Source: Alkalitalea saponilacus
GTDB taxonomy: Bacteria > Bacteroidota > Bacteroidia > Bacteroidales > Marinilabiliaceae
Assembly: GCF_900168165.1 (NCBI RefSeq)
Contig: NZ_FUYV01000012.1
Span: 78,450 to 142,449, forward strand
DNA: 64,000 nt
Direction of reading: 5' to 3'
This document shows, piece by piece, positions 37,726 through 46,200 of the stretch. How positions within the stretch are numbered: the stretch's first letter is position 1; the number at the start of each line of letters is the position of its first letter. Under the pieces are notes generated by a model that was given only the letters and a program-made list of their open reading frames with translations, was not told the DNA's origin and ran no database searches. The position numbers were made by a program, and so were the translations under genes.

Positions 37726-39023
37726 TTTTGAAGGGGTAATTTTACAATAAAACAACTGCCTTTGCCTGGTCCAGAAGATGCAGAGATGTTCCCTCCAAGT
37801 AACTCTGCGTAAGCTTTGGCTATGGGTAAGCCAAGACCTGTGCCATTATTGTTGACCCCGGGAATGGTTTGTACCTGAATGAATCTTTCAAATACATCAT
37901 CAAGCTTCTCCTCAGGAAAGCCGCAGCCGGTATCTTCTACTTTAAATTCTATATTGTTTTGATTGACAGTGTACCCAAAGCTCACTTTCCCACTCATGGT
38001 GAACTTAATGGCATTGTTTAGTATATTGGAGAGTATTTGATATATTTTAACATCATCCGAGTATATAACGGCGGATTTATCCGGCTTTATGAATTCAAAC
38101 TCTAAATTTTTCTGACGTGCCTGAAAATGAAAGTTTGAACATAACTTTTCTACAAGTTTATTTGTGTCAATTTCCTTTCGAGAGACTGATACTGTTCCTG
38201 ATTCTATCTTCGAAATATTTATAATGTCATTAATTACATCAAGCAAATAGTAACTGTTGCTTTTTACATGATCAACATACTCGTTTCTCTCTGCATCAGA
38301 CAAATCCTGGTCAGTTAACAACTCGGCAAAACCAACGATTACATTCATAGGAGTTCTGATTTCATGCGACATATTTGCCAGAAATGCAGATTTCAGTTTG
38401 TCACTCTTAATGGCCTGTTCTTTGGCGTTTAAGAGTTCGGTTTCAAGTTTTTTGCGTTTGGAAATATCTGTAATAACTAAAATAGCTGCAGGAATGTTTT
38501 TATACATAATCCTGGTTGCAGAAACCAGTCCGGTGCGAATTTCACCAGATTTATCCACGAAATGATATTCCTGATCAGTTATTTTTCCATCCTTGGCTAA
38601 CAGGTTTTTCATCATATCCCTGTCGCTTAGGGAGGTCAATAACCCGGTTTTTTCCAAACTAATACCAAGTACCTCTTCAGCACTGTATCCTGAGGAAATC
38701 TCGAAAGCCCTGTTAACTTTAAGTAATCTACCAGTTTCAAATTCTGAAATAAGAACTATGGAAGGAGTTTCCCGAAAAATGATGTGAAATAGATCTTCAG
38801 ACTCTTTTTTTGTGCTGGATAGCAATCGAAGTTGACGATTTAATGTCCAGGCCCATGCTATACTGATCAAAAAAAGCATACCTATAGCTACTACGATCCA
38901 AAAATATCGAGTTAAATCAACTGAAGCATTGCTCGGTAGTCCGGATATTGTATCAGTTATTGATAAGTTTGTGAACCAAAACCGAAAACCAGCCAGTTGT
39001 AATATGGTAAGAAAAATGTTCAA
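37713..39023 (-). CDS. PAS-containing sensor histidine kinase
   Basis: 436 residues from TTG 39023. Two hydrophobic segments flank a short loop (LTILQLAGFRFWF and FWIVVAIGMLFLISIAWAW). A PAS domain (ETPSIVLISEFETGRLLKVNRAFEISSGYSAEEVLG), HisKA with the phosphorylated His in SHEIRTPMNVIVGF, and HATPase_c with NILNNAIKFT, VEDTGCGFPEEKLDDVF and GTGLGLPIAKAYAELLGG follow. The frame begins right after an in-frame stop, so the short N-terminus may be a remnant of a longer sensor. ATG 38879 inside the second membrane segment is an unlikely alternative. No response regulator is adjacent; the signal is unknown. Confidence 0.9.
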   Translation of the reverse strand: MNIFLTILQLAGFRFWFTNLSITDTISGLPSNASVDLTRYFWIVVAIGMLFLISIAWAWTLNRQLRLLSSTKKESEDLFHIIFRETPSIVLISEFETGRLLKVNRAFEISSGYSAEEVLGISLEKTGLLTSLSDRDMMKNLLAKDGKITDQEYHFVDKSGEIRTGLVSATRIMYKNIPAAILVITDISKRKKLETELLNAKEQAIKSDKLKSAFLANMSHEIRTPMNVIVGFAELLTDQDLSDAERNEYVDHVKSNSYYLLDVINDIINISKIESGTVSVSRKEIDTNKLVEKLCSNFHFQARQKNLEFEFIKPDKSAVIYSDDVKIYQILSNILNNAIKFTMSGKVSFGYTVNQNNIEFKVEDTGCGFPEEKLDDVFERFIQVQTIPGVNNNGTGLGLPIAKAYAELLGGNISASSGPGKGSCFIVKLPLQNQGL

Positions 39024-39355
39024 TCAGGTGTTTCGTTATAAATTATAAAATAAATATTGTTGTTTATACTAACGACTCTGCATATGTAAAGATAATATCT
39101 GTATCTAATAATGAAATATTTATAGGATGAATTTTGATGATGTTTAATAAATGTGTGATGAATTATATTATAACTATCATTAAATACATAATTTAAATGA
39201 TGTTTTTTTATGTGGATTTATTTGATTCGTATTCACTAAGCATCAATCCAGACCTTGTTAGTTTAATAAAAAAACTACCCTGCATTTTAGGCAGGGTAGT
39301 TTTAATAGAAATTTATTACAAACCTGAAACACTTCTTTGCACAAAAAACAAAAAT
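39024..39355. other. Intergenic gap between sensor kinase and kdsA
   Basis: 332 nt of A+T-rich sequence. The only structured element is the terminator at 39264-39303. A 66-codon plus-strand frame (39197-39397) crosses the terminator and overlaps kdsA, so it is rejected. Confidence 0.5.
39264..39303 (-). terminator. Terminator of the rarA-kdsA unit
   Basis: A perfect stem, AAAACTACCCTGC/GCAGGGTAGTTTT (39271-39283 with 39291-39303, 7-nt loop). On the minus strand it is followed by a run of T, so it ends kdsA transcription. Confidence 0.85.
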
Positions 39356-40183
39356 CTAACGATTGATCCTGTTCACAGCTTCTCTCAACATGGATAAACG
39401 TGTGAGCAATCCCTCAAGTAAATCAAGTTTCAGCATGTTGGCTCCATCGGATTTGGCATTTGCCGGATCATGATGTGTTTCCAGAAAAAATCCATCAACA
39501 CCAACGGCTACACCTGCACGTGCAATGGTTTCAATGAGTTGTGGTTTACCTCCAGTAACTCCCGATGATTGGTTGGGTTGTTGAAGAGAATGGGTAATAT
39601 CCAGCACAACCGGCACTCCAAATTGTTGCATAACAGGGATTCCACGGTAGTCCACAATCATGTCCTGATAGCCAAACATGGTTCCACGGTCTGTTATCAT
39701 GGCTTTGTTATTGCCGGCATCTTTAACCTTGTTTACAGCAAATTGCATGGCTTCTGGAGCCAAAAACTGGCCCTTTTTAATGTTCACCACTTTACCGGTT
39801 TCGGCAGCAGCCACCAACAAATCGGTTTGTCGGCACAAGAAAGCAGGTATTTGAAGAATATCAACATATTCGGCTGCCATGGCAGCCTCGTTGGCTGCAT
39901 GGATATCGGTAATGGTAGGAACGTCAAATGTTTTACTCACCTTTTGGAGGATTTTCAACGCCTTTTCATCTCCAATGCCTGAAAATGAGTCAATTCGTGA
40001 ACGGTTGGCTTTACGGTAAGAACCTTTAAACACGAAGGGAATTTTGAGTTTATCGGTCACTTGCAGAATTTTATCTGCAATGCGGAGAGCCATCTCTTCT
40101 CCTTCAATGGCACATGGTCCGGCTAAAAGGAAAAATTGTCCGCTGTTGGTGTGTCTGATTTGTGGTATTTGATTTATCATCAT
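39356..40183 (-). CDS. kdsA: 3-deoxy-8-phosphooctulonate synthase
   Basis: Condenses phosphoenolpyruvate with arabinose 5-phosphate to Kdo-8-phosphate, the first step of Kdo for LPS core. The 275 residues have FFLLAGPCAIEGEEMA, KGSYRKANRSRIDSFSG, ILQIPAFLCRQTDLL, VNIKKGQFLAPEAM, TDRGTMFGYQDMIVD, DITHSLQQP and FLETHHDPANAKSDGANML. It is the last gene of rarA-kdsA with a 9-nt gap. Confidence 0.97.
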   Translation of the reverse strand: MMINQIPQIRHTNSGQFFLLAGPCAIEGEEMALRIADKILQVTDKLKIPFVFKGSYRKANRSRIDSFSGIGDEKALKILQKVSKTFDVPTITDIHAANEAAMAAEYVDILQIPAFLCRQTDLLVAAAETGKVVNIKKGQFLAPEAMQFAVNKVKDAGNNKAMITDRGTMFGYQDMIVDYRGIPVMQQFGVPVVLDITHSLQQPNQSSGVTGGKPQLIETIARAGVAVGVDGFFLETHHDPANAKSDGANMLKLDLLEGLLTRLSMLREAVNRINR

Positions 40184-40192
40184 ATGATTTTA

Positions 40193-41470
40193 TTAATATT
40201 TGCGTTTCCAAAGTTGTTCCATGCGCTCCTGGAGCTTCGATTCCTGCGGGTTACTTTGTGGCGACCAGATTCTTTTTCCTTTTATCTTCTCAGGTAAAAA
40301 CTCCTGTTCCACAAAATTATTTTCATAATCGTGGGCGTATTTATACTCCTTTCCGTAATCCAGCTTTTTCATGAGTTTGGTTGGTGCATTTCTTAAATGC
40401 AGCGGAACCGGTAAGTTTCCTGTGTTACGAACAAGCTCTTGTGCCTGATTGATGGCCATATAAGCCGAATTGCTTTTCGGACTGGTGGCCAGATAGATGG
40501 TCACTTCACTGAGGATGATTCTTGATTCGGGCCAGCCTACCATTTTTATGGCTTCAAAGCAGTTGGTGGCAAGCAACAGCGCGTTGGGATTGGCAAGTCC
40601 TATGTCTTCAGCGGCCGAAATAATCAAACGACGGGCAATAAATTTGGGGTCTTCGCCACCTTCTACCATGCGTGCCAGCCAATAAACAGCACCATCGGGG
40701 TCGCTGCCTCTAATGGATTTGATGAAAGCGGAGATGATGTCGTAGTGCATTTCCCCGTTTTTATCGTATTGAGCCGGGTTTTGCTGTAGAAGTGTTGTTA
40801 CATTTTGGTTGTTGATGATGATGGTTTCATCGTCATTAAATGAATTGCAAACCAATTCTATAATGTTCAGAAATTTGCGGGCGTCACCGCCTGCAAATCT
40901 GAAAAGAGCTTCATCTTCCTGAAGTTGAAGTTCTCTTTTATTCAGTACCACATCATTCTTGATGATGTGGTTAAATAGATTCATCAAATCCTTATTTTCC
41001 AAAGGCTCCAGAACATATACCTGACAACGGGACAGGAGTGGGGATATCACTTCAAAGGAAGGGTTTTCGGTGGTTGCACCTATCAGTGTAACCGTACCTT
41101 CTTCAACAGCACCCAAAAGGCTGTCCTGTTGCGATTTACTGAATCGATGTATTTCATCGATGAATAAAATAGGAGATGCGGAATTGAAAAAACGTGAGTT
41201 TTTGGCTTTTTCTATGGCTTCCCTCACATCTTTCACACCTGAAGAAACAGCAGAAAGCACATAGAATGGACGTTCCAACTGATTGGCGATGATGCGGGCC
41301 AGAGTGGTTTTACCAACTCCCGGTGGTCCCCACAATATGATGGAGCTGATGCGGCCTGTTTCAAACATTTTCCGCAATACGGCACCATCACCCACCAAAT
41401 GCTGCTGACCAATGTAGTCGTCCAGCGATTTTGGCCTCATTCGTTCTGCCAGAGGGGGATATTCATTCAT
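40193..41470 (-). CDS. rarA: Replication-associated recombination protein A
   Basis: An AAA+ ATPase (MgsA/Mgs1/WRNIP1 family) that acts at stalled forks. The 425 residues have Walker A WGPPGVGKTTLARIIA, Walker B ILFIDEIHRFSKSQQDSLL, sensor 1 IGATTENPSFEV, LLSRCQVYVLEPL, the mid-domain AFIKSIRGSDPDGAVYWLARM, EDIGLANP and the C-terminal LRNAPTKLMKKLDYGKEYKYAHDYENNFVEQEFLP. A -7 element TATATTTG (41489-41496) lies 19 nt upstream. Confidence 0.96.
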   Translation of the reverse strand: MNEYPPLAERMRPKSLDDYIGQQHLVGDGAVLRKMFETGRISSIILWGPPGVGKTTLARIIANQLERPFYVLSAVSSGVKDVREAIEKAKNSRFFNSASPILFIDEIHRFSKSQQDSLLGAVEEGTVTLIGATTENPSFEVISPLLSRCQVYVLEPLENKDLMNLFNHIIKNDVVLNKRELQLQEDEALFRFAGGDARKFLNIIELVCNSFNDDETIIINNQNVTTLLQQNPAQYDKNGEMHYDIISAFIKSIRGSDPDGAVYWLARMVEGGEDPKFIARRLIISAAEDIGLANPNALLLATNCFEAIKMVGWPESRIILSEVTIYLATSPKSNSAYMAINQAQELVRNTGNLPVPLHLRNAPTKLMKKLDYGKEYKYAHDYENNFVEQEFLPEKIKGKRIWSPQSNPQESKLQERMEQLWKRKY

Positions 41471-41488
41471 GATTACTCTTTTGTGTTA

Positions 41489-41496
41489 CAAATATA
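41489..41496 (-). promoter_or_regulatory. -7 element of rarA-kdsA
   Basis: An exact TATATTTG on the minus strand, about 20 nt from the ATG; no clear -33. Confidence 0.4.
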
Positions 41497-41581
41497 GTTA
41501 AAGTTACAGTGCTTTTAATGGCGTTTGGTTCCTTTCATGATTTTTCTGTATATTCGATTTCTAATAAAAAAAAAAGCGACA

Positions 41582-42604
41582 ATGAGTCATCCAATTATAA
41601 CGGCAATTGCCTCTTATGGTATGTCGGGACAGGTATTTCATGGACCATTATTAAAAATAAACAGTGGGTTCAGGGTTAAAACAATTATGCAGCGGAGTTC
41701 CGATTCTGCGTTGTCGGTTTTTCCTGATTCAAAGATTGTTCGTGACTTCAACGATATCCTCAAAGATAAAGAGGTTGAACTGGTAATTGTCAACACGCCG
41801 GATTACCTTCACTACGAACAGGCCAAATCAGCTCTTAATGCCGGCAAACATGTGGTGGTGGAGAAGCCTTTTGTTCAGACAGTTGAACAGGGTGAAGAGC
41901 TTATTGAACTGGCTCAAAAGAAAGGCGTTTTGCTGTCTGTTTTTCAGAATCGCCGGTGGGACAATAGTTTTCTCACGGTGAAAAAAGTATTGGAGGAGGG
42001 ACTGATTGGCCGTTTGGTGGAATATGAGGCACGATATAACCGTTATCGTACCTTTATTCAGGATTCATGGAAAGAGGATGGTAACCTGGGGACAGGGATT
42101 TTGCAGAATTTGGGTTCTCACCTGATTGACCAGGCATTGGTGCTATTTGGAAGTCCTAAATCTGTAAGCGGGAATTTACATGCCATGCGCGATGGTTCTA
42201 AGGTTCACGATTTTTTTGATTTACAATTACATTATCCTGAAACTTCTGTCACGCTTAAAGCCAGCTATCTGGTGCGAGAGGAGATGCCGGCTTATATGTT
42301 GCATGGAGTAAATGGTTCGTTTATTAAATATGGCCTGGACCCGCAGGAGGAAGCGCTCAAGAATGGCCACTTACCCAACGAACCGCAATGGGGAACCGAC
42401 CCGGAAAACCTATGGGGATTGCTAAACAGTGATGTGAGTGGATTGCATTTTCGGGGGAAAATTGAAACTGTTGCCGGTAACTACTCAGCTTATTACGACA
42501 ATCTTCATCAGAGCATCAGGTTTGGAGCTGAATCGGCGGTGAAGCCTCTGGAATCATTGGAGGGAATCAGGATTATTGAGGAGGTGCTGAGGAAAAATAT
42601 TTAA
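41582..42604 (+). CDS. Gfo/Idh/MocA family oxidoreductase
   Basis: 340 residues from ATG 41582 (MSHPIITAIASYGMSG). An upstream in-frame ATG at 41525 adds residues rich in Phe/Lys that do not match the family, so the later start is preferred. NAD-binding Rossmann fold with IVNTPDYLHYEQAKSALNAGKHVVVEKPFVQT, the family EKP motif. The second domain has NLGSHLIDQALVLFG and PKSVSGNLHAMR. It is probably an NAD(P)-dependent sugar or inositol-like dehydrogenase; the substrate is unknown. Its stop codon lies inside the first hairpin of the adjacent repeat region. Confidence 0.88.
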   Translation: MSHPIITAIASYGMSGQVFHGPLLKINSGFRVKTIMQRSSDSALSVFPDSKIVRDFNDILKDKEVELVIVNTPDYLHYEQAKSALNAGKHVVVEKPFVQTVEQGEELIELAQKKGVLLSVFQNRRWDNSFLTVKKVLEEGLIGRLVEYEARYNRYRTFIQDSWKEDGNLGTGILQNLGSHLIDQALVLFGSPKSVSGNLHAMRDGSKVHDFFDLQLHYPETSVTLKASYLVREEMPAYMLHGVNGSFIKYGLDPQEEALKNGHLPNEPQWGTDPENLWGLLNSDVSGLHFRGKIETVAGNYSAYYDNLHQSIRFGAESAVKPLESLEGIRIIEEVLRKNI

Positions 42605-42769
42605 CCACGTTGTGGTTGGTGTATATAATATGTATTGTTATTTACCGCACCACATTATATGTGGTGCTATTCATGTTTAATCCCTACGGGATTGATTTTG
42701 ACGGATTCTAATTTACGGTATTAATAAGTCCGAAGGACTTAAATATGAATAGCATCGGTGAAACCGATG
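42603..42769. repeat. REPIN-like repeat upstream of the RAYT gene
   Basis: A run of small hairpins: AACCACGTTGTGGTT (42603-42617), GCACCACAT-TAT-ATGTGGTGC (42647-42667), AATCCC-TAC-GGGATT (42679-42693), AAGTCC-GAA-GGACTT (42726-42740) and CATCGGT-GAA-ACCGATG (42753-42769). The half GCTATTCATGTTTAATCCC reads in reverse as ...GGACTTAAATATGAATAGC, so two REP units face each other as in a REPIN. The same arrangement recurs downstream of the transposase at 43504-43606. Confidence 0.8.
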
Positions 42770-42840
42770 TTACAATGTACAAAATGTTTTAACAATCCTG
42801 AAATGGTTGAATTTATTCATAAAACTAACTCAATAATGCT

Positions 42841-43287
42841 ATGAGTACCTATACCCAAATTATCTATCAAGTTGTTTTTGGAACAAAAAACAACCAATAT
42901 ATTCTTTCTGCGCCTAACAGACAGAAGCTCTTTATGTACATTGCCGGTATCCTAAAAAAGAAGAATTGTCACATATACCGGATTAATGGAGTTGAGAATC
43001 ATATTCACATTTTATTTAGCCTTCATCCATCTGTCTCTTTATCGTCCATAGTAAAGGATATTAAACTTGCGAGTAACAGCTATATTAAATCGAACAACCT
43101 ATTTGAAAAATTTGTCGGTTGGCAAAGTGGTTATGGTGCATTTACATACAGTATGAAAGATAAAGACAGGCTGATTGAATACATAAAGAATCAGGAGGAG
43201 CATCATAGGAAGAAATCTTTTAGGGAGGAATATGTTGAGTTGCTGGATGAACATGGGGTTACGTTTGATGAGGAGTATTTAATATAA
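42841..43287 (+). CDS. REP-associated tyrosine transposase (RAYT, IS200-like TnpA)
   Basis: A 148-residue Y1-type HUH enzyme: HUH motif in GVENHIHILFSLHP, YIKNQEEHHRKKSFREEY with a candidate catalytic Tyr, and VVFGTKNNQYIL at the N-terminus, typical of the IS200/RAYT group. It differs from an insertion sequence: no OrfB or ends bounding a mobile copy are seen, and it lies between hairpin repeats related to each other, the RAYT/REP arrangement. It probably acts on those repeats; it is complete and looks functional. Confidence 0.88.
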   Translation: MSTYTQIIYQVVFGTKNNQYILSAPNRQKLFMYIAGILKKKNCHIYRINGVENHIHILFSLHPSVSLSSIVKDIKLASNSYIKSNNLFEKFVGWQSGYGAFTYSMKDKDRLIEYIKNQEEHHRKKSFREEYVELLDEHGVTFDEEYLI

Positions 43288-43297
43288 TGAAATTCAA

Positions 43298-43653
43298 CCA
43301 CTTCGTGGTTGGTGATGACGTGTATGGCTTTGTGATGCATCGCAATATATGCGATGCTATTTATGTTTAATCCCTTCGGAATTTTTTATGGTGTCATGTT
43401 GTGATTTTGTGATGCATCGCAATATATGCTATGCTATTCATGTTTAATCCCTTCGGGATTTTTTATGGTATCACGTTTTGATGTTGTTATGCATTGTATT
43501 GTGCTAATCATGTTTAATCCCTTCGGGATTGATTTTGCAGAATTATAATTTACGGTAGTAACAAGTCCGAAGGACTTAAATATGAATAGCATCGGTGAAA
43601 CCGATGGGTAAAACGTGCAAAATGTTTTAACAACCCTGAAAGGGTTGAATTTA
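43298..43653. repeat. Tandem REP-like units and second REPIN downstream of the RAYT gene
   Basis: It begins with AACCACTTCGTGGTT (43298-43312), the counterpart of 42603. The string TTTAATCCC recurs at 43366, 43443 and 43513 (spacing 77 and 70 nt), each followed by a hairpin ending in GG(A/G)ATT. Units 1 and 2 also share a GATGCATCGCAATATATGC segment. The third unit continues into AAGTCCGAAGGACTT, ATGAATAGC and CATCGGTGAAACCGATG, and then AACCCTGAAAGGGTT, mirroring the upstream copy. The gap to msrA contains nothing else recognised. Confidence 0.8.
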
Positions 43654-43696
43654 TAAAACCCTTCCCGGCTTTATTTGTTATACCATAAAGAAGCAT

Positions 43697-44293
43697 ATGA
43701 AGAGCAAAGCAATAATAATCGTTTTTGCCTTAATCATAAATATTAATCTTATGGCAGAGCAAAATAGGGAAACCGCCATTTTAGGCGGGGGATGTTTTTG
43801 GTGTCTCGAAGCAGTTTTTCAGAAGGTAAAAGGGGTGGAAGCGGTAGTCTCCGGCTACAGTGGCGGATATATTAAAAACCCTGCATACCGTGAGGTGACT
43901 TCAGGGAGGACAGGTCATGCCGAAGTGGTTAATGTAGTCTTTAATCCCGAGGTTATTTCCTACGAAGTTTTATTATCTATCTTTTTCACCATTCACGACC
44001 CTACAACTCTTAACCGACAAGGAGCCGATGTGGGAACGCAATACCGTTCAGTGATATTTTATTTATCGGAGGAGCAGAAACGAACCGCTGAAAAGGTAAT
44101 GGCTCAGTTCGAAGAGCAAAAGGTTTATAATAACCCCATCGTTACACAACTCGTTGAAGAGGCTCCCTTTTATCGGGCTGAGGATTATCATCAGAACTAT
44201 TTCAGGAATAATCCCGACCAACCATATTGTCGCGTAGTGATTGAACCTAAGGTGGTTAAATTCAGAAGCCGTTTTGCCGAATGGTTGAAGTAA
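43697..44293 (+). CDS. msrA: Peptide methionine sulfoxide reductase MsrA (exported form)
   Basis: Reduces methionine-S-sulfoxide in proteins. 198 residues with an N-terminal signal-like segment (AIIIVFALIININLMAEQN), so probably periplasmic. Catalytic Cys33 lies in GGGCFWCLEAVF, with GVEAVVSGYSGG, GHAEVVNVVF, DPTTLNRQGADVGTQYRSVIFY and HQNYFRNNPDQPYC. It overlaps the convergent HEAT-repeat gene by 32 nt, unusual for unrelated convergent genes. Confidence 0.95.
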   Translation: MKSKAIIIVFALIININLMAEQNRETAILGGGCFWCLEAVFQKVKGVEAVVSGYSGGYIKNPAYREVTSGRTGHAEVVNVVFNPEVISYEVLLSIFFTIHDPTTLNRQGADVGTQYRSVIFYLSEEQKRTAEKVMAQFEEQKVYNNPIVTQLVEEAPFYRAEDYHQNYFRNNPDQPYCRVVIEPKVVKFRSRFAEWLK

Positions 44294-44807
44294 TCAAAGG
44301 CTCAAGCGATGCGATAATTTTTTCACCCCTGTTTTTAATGCCGGGACTGCCATTTTCCATCCCCTGTTCAATAACGTTGATGATTTCTGAGGCAAGTTCG
44401 GGGTAAACCCGGCAAATATTTGCCACCAACTGCATGGCATTGGCTTTTACGGCAATGTCAGATTTTTCCTCCGTAATCCATTTCAGGCAGGCATCCACAA
44501 CTCGTCCATCTTCAATGGTTTCAGCGGGGAAAGCACATAAAATATTGGTTAAATGTCGCCTCACTCCCTGGTGAGGGGTGGATATAAGAATTTCGCAAAA
44601 CCGGTTTACAAAAGGAATCAGCATTTTGTGGTTTTCACGTGAGAAGTTGTCAAGTATCCAGGCAGCTCGCCAGGCAACTTTTTTATCCCTGTTTGTGATG
44701 CATTTAATAACAATGGGGATACCCTCCTGTTGTTCGAATAGTTGTTTTGCTAAAAGCCTGCTCTCTTCGCCGGATTTTAACTCCTTTATAATATGATTCC
44801 AGTTCAT
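44262..44807 (-). CDS. HEAT-repeat-like helical protein
   Basis: 181 residues of repeated helical hairpins: WNHIIKELKSGEESRLLAKQLFEQQEGIPIVIKCI, DKKVAWRAAWILDNFSREN, GVRRHLTNILCAFP, DIAVKANAMQLVANICRVYPEL. This matches HEAT/ARM-type repeats that bind proteins. No catalytic motif. It starts 2 nt after the pcm stop, so it is probably translationally coupled with pcm. Function unknown. Confidence 0.7.
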   Translation of the reverse strand: MNWNHIIKELKSGEESRLLAKQLFEQQEGIPIVIKCITNRDKKVAWRAAWILDNFSRENHKMLIPFVNRFCEILISTPHQGVRRHLTNILCAFPAETIEDGRVVDACLKWITEEKSDIAVKANAMQLVANICRVYPELASEIINVIEQGMENGSPGIKNRGEKIIASLEPLITSTIRQNGF

Positions 44808-44809
44808 GA

Positions 44810-45601
44810 TTAATCTCTGTCAATCATCGGTACAAACCTAACCGGCATCAATCGGCGTGTGGAAATCTCATCGCCTTTTTTTGTGACAATTTTCAGGTGT
44901 TGCAAACTGTGAACCGGACCAACGGGCAGTATCATTACTCCGCCATCTTTTAGCTGCTCCACTAACCGGGGAGGTATTTCTTCAGGAGCAGCCGTTACCA
45001 CAATGGCATCAAAAGGAGCGTGCTCCGGCCAACCCAGGTATCCGTTTCCTGTTTTAACATTTACATTGGTGTAGTTGGCTTTGTTTAAGTCTCTTTTGGC
45101 TCTTTCGGCCAGCTCCGGCAGAAGTTCAATGGTATATACCTCGCAATCCAGTTCAGCCAAAACCGCTGCCTGGTATCCACTTCCTGTTCCTATTTCGAGA
45201 ACCCTCATTCCCGGCTTGGGATTGATTTGCTCAGTCATAAATGCGACAATATATGGTTGCGATATGGTCTGTTCCAAACCTATTGGCAGCGGCCTGTCTT
45301 CGTACGCAAATCGTTGAAGGTGCTCAGGAACAAAAAGATGCCGCGGTACCTGGCGCATGGCTTCCAGTACTGATTTGGAACGGATGTCTCTGGATTTTAA
45401 CTGTTCATTGACCATGCGTTCACGTAATGCTTCCCAGTCCTGAGCCATAGTATTGTTGTTGTTTATAAATAGTAATGCAATAATAACGATAAAAACCAAG
45501 GGCACTGTTACGGCCAGTGGCCGTAACAGTGGGTGTTTTTTTGTATCTGATTGTATTTTAATGAACCACTTTGTCATGTTTTCCATTTTTTTGGGTTTCA
45601 A
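44810..45601 (-). CDS. pcm: Protein-L-isoaspartate O-methyltransferase with N-terminal membrane anchor
   Basis: Repairs isoaspartyl residues using SAM. The catalytic part begins near MAQDWEALRERMVNEQLKSRDI and has ISQPYIVAFMTEQI, motif I VLEIGTGSGYQAAVLAEL, DAIVVTAAPEEIPP and the C-terminal LVEQLKDGGVMILPVGP. The first ~50 residues add a membrane helix (VPLVFIVIIALLFINNN), so an envelope location is predicted. The start overlaps the upstream gene by up to 44 nt; ATG 45577 or 45448 are alternatives. The latter removes the helix and a perfect DNA hairpin at 45503-45531. Confidence 0.9.
   Translation of the reverse strand: MKPKKMENMTKWFIKIQSDTKKHPLLRPLAVTVPLVFIVIIALLFINNNNTMAQDWEALRERMVNEQLKSRDIRSKSVLEAMRQVPRHLFVPEHLQRFAYEDRPLPIGLEQTISQPYIVAFMTEQINPKPGMRVLEIGTGSGYQAAVLAELDCEVYTIELLPELAERAKRDLNKANYTNVNVKTGNGYLGWPEHAPFDAIVVTAAPEEIPPRLVEQLKDGGVMILPVGPVHSLQHLKIVTKKGDEISTRRLMPVRFVPMIDRD
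45503..45531. repeat. Perfect 13-bp inverted repeat inside the pcm 5' region
   Basis: CACTGTTACGGCC-AGT-GGCCGTAACAGTG. It codes for LLRPLAVTV in pcm if the long start is used; on the minus strand it is followed by CCCTTGGTTTTT, so it might instead act on the transcript. Confidence 0.6.
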
Positions 45602-46004
45602 AATAGCTTTTCACTCTGGCTATCATCTGTTTTTCAGTCATTTTATCTGCCGACTCCACATTGATATCTAAATTGGAGAAAGATGTATTCTCCTTCAGCT
45701 CTTTTTCCAACTCAATTTTAGCCTTAGAAGGCCCGAAAAGATAAAGTGCATTCACTTCCGACCCTACATGTTTCATTATCTCCTGATAATAATGGTGTTT
45801 CTGCTGTTTTTTTCGGTTGGCAACCTTGTTATCATCAGCTTTGGTAAGCAAACTCCCAATCCTGGAGTTTTTCTTCTCACCCGGAAACCGGGTTCTGGAT
45901 TCCACTTCTGATTCAAGAACCTGGACGGTTTCATTGTTTCCGTCCATTAAACTTACCAACACAGCTTTGTTGGTATCTAACCAGATTCCTACTTCTTTTC
46001 TCAT
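45558..46004 (-). CDS. Uncharacterised protein, possibly eRF1/host-attachment-like fold
   Basis: 148 residues; a beta-strand opening MRKEVGIWLDTNKAVLVSL, a basic central loop (NRKKQQKHHYYQEIMKHV), then SEVNALYLFGPSKAKIELEKELKE, and a conserved-looking TEKQMIARVKSYFETQK. The layout (DTNKAVLV, LYLFGPSKAK, helix) recalls the bacterial eRF1-like/host-attachment group, but that is a weak impression. First gene of a three-gene minus-strand unit with pcm and the HEAT gene, overlapping pcm. Confidence 0.6.
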   Translation of the reverse strand: MRKEVGIWLDTNKAVLVSLMDGNNETVQVLESEVESRTRFPGEKKNSRIGSLLTKADDNKVANRKKQQKHHYYQEIMKHVGSEVNALYLFGPSKAKIELEKELKENTSFSNLDINVESADKMTEKQMIARVKSYFETQKNGKHDKVVH

Positions 46005-46200
46005 AGTGAATCACAAATTTAAATGAATAAAAATAAGAACTTATGACATATTAAATTACAAAACTGCCTCCAGACTGTCAAGTTTCAAAATGGATTTAAC
46101 AACTGGTTTTAATTGTATAAAATAAAGAAATACAAATAATTACAATGGAAACGGAAACGAATTGATTTGTCTTATTTTTATAGATATTAACAATTAAATT

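Noticed and set aside
39197..39397. 66-codon plus-strand frame between the sensor kinase and kdsA
   Set aside because: It runs through the kdsA terminator hairpin and overlaps kdsA; no ribosome site or family pattern was seen.
42841..43287. Ordinary IS200/IS605 insertion sequence
   Set aside because: No OrfB and no identifiable element ends; instead it lies between palindromic repeats in the manner of a RAYT gene.
43298..43560. CRISPR-like array downstream of the RAYT gene
   Set aside because: Units are only three, unevenly spaced (77 and 70 nt), differ internally and are built from hairpins with no unique spacers; no cas genes are near.
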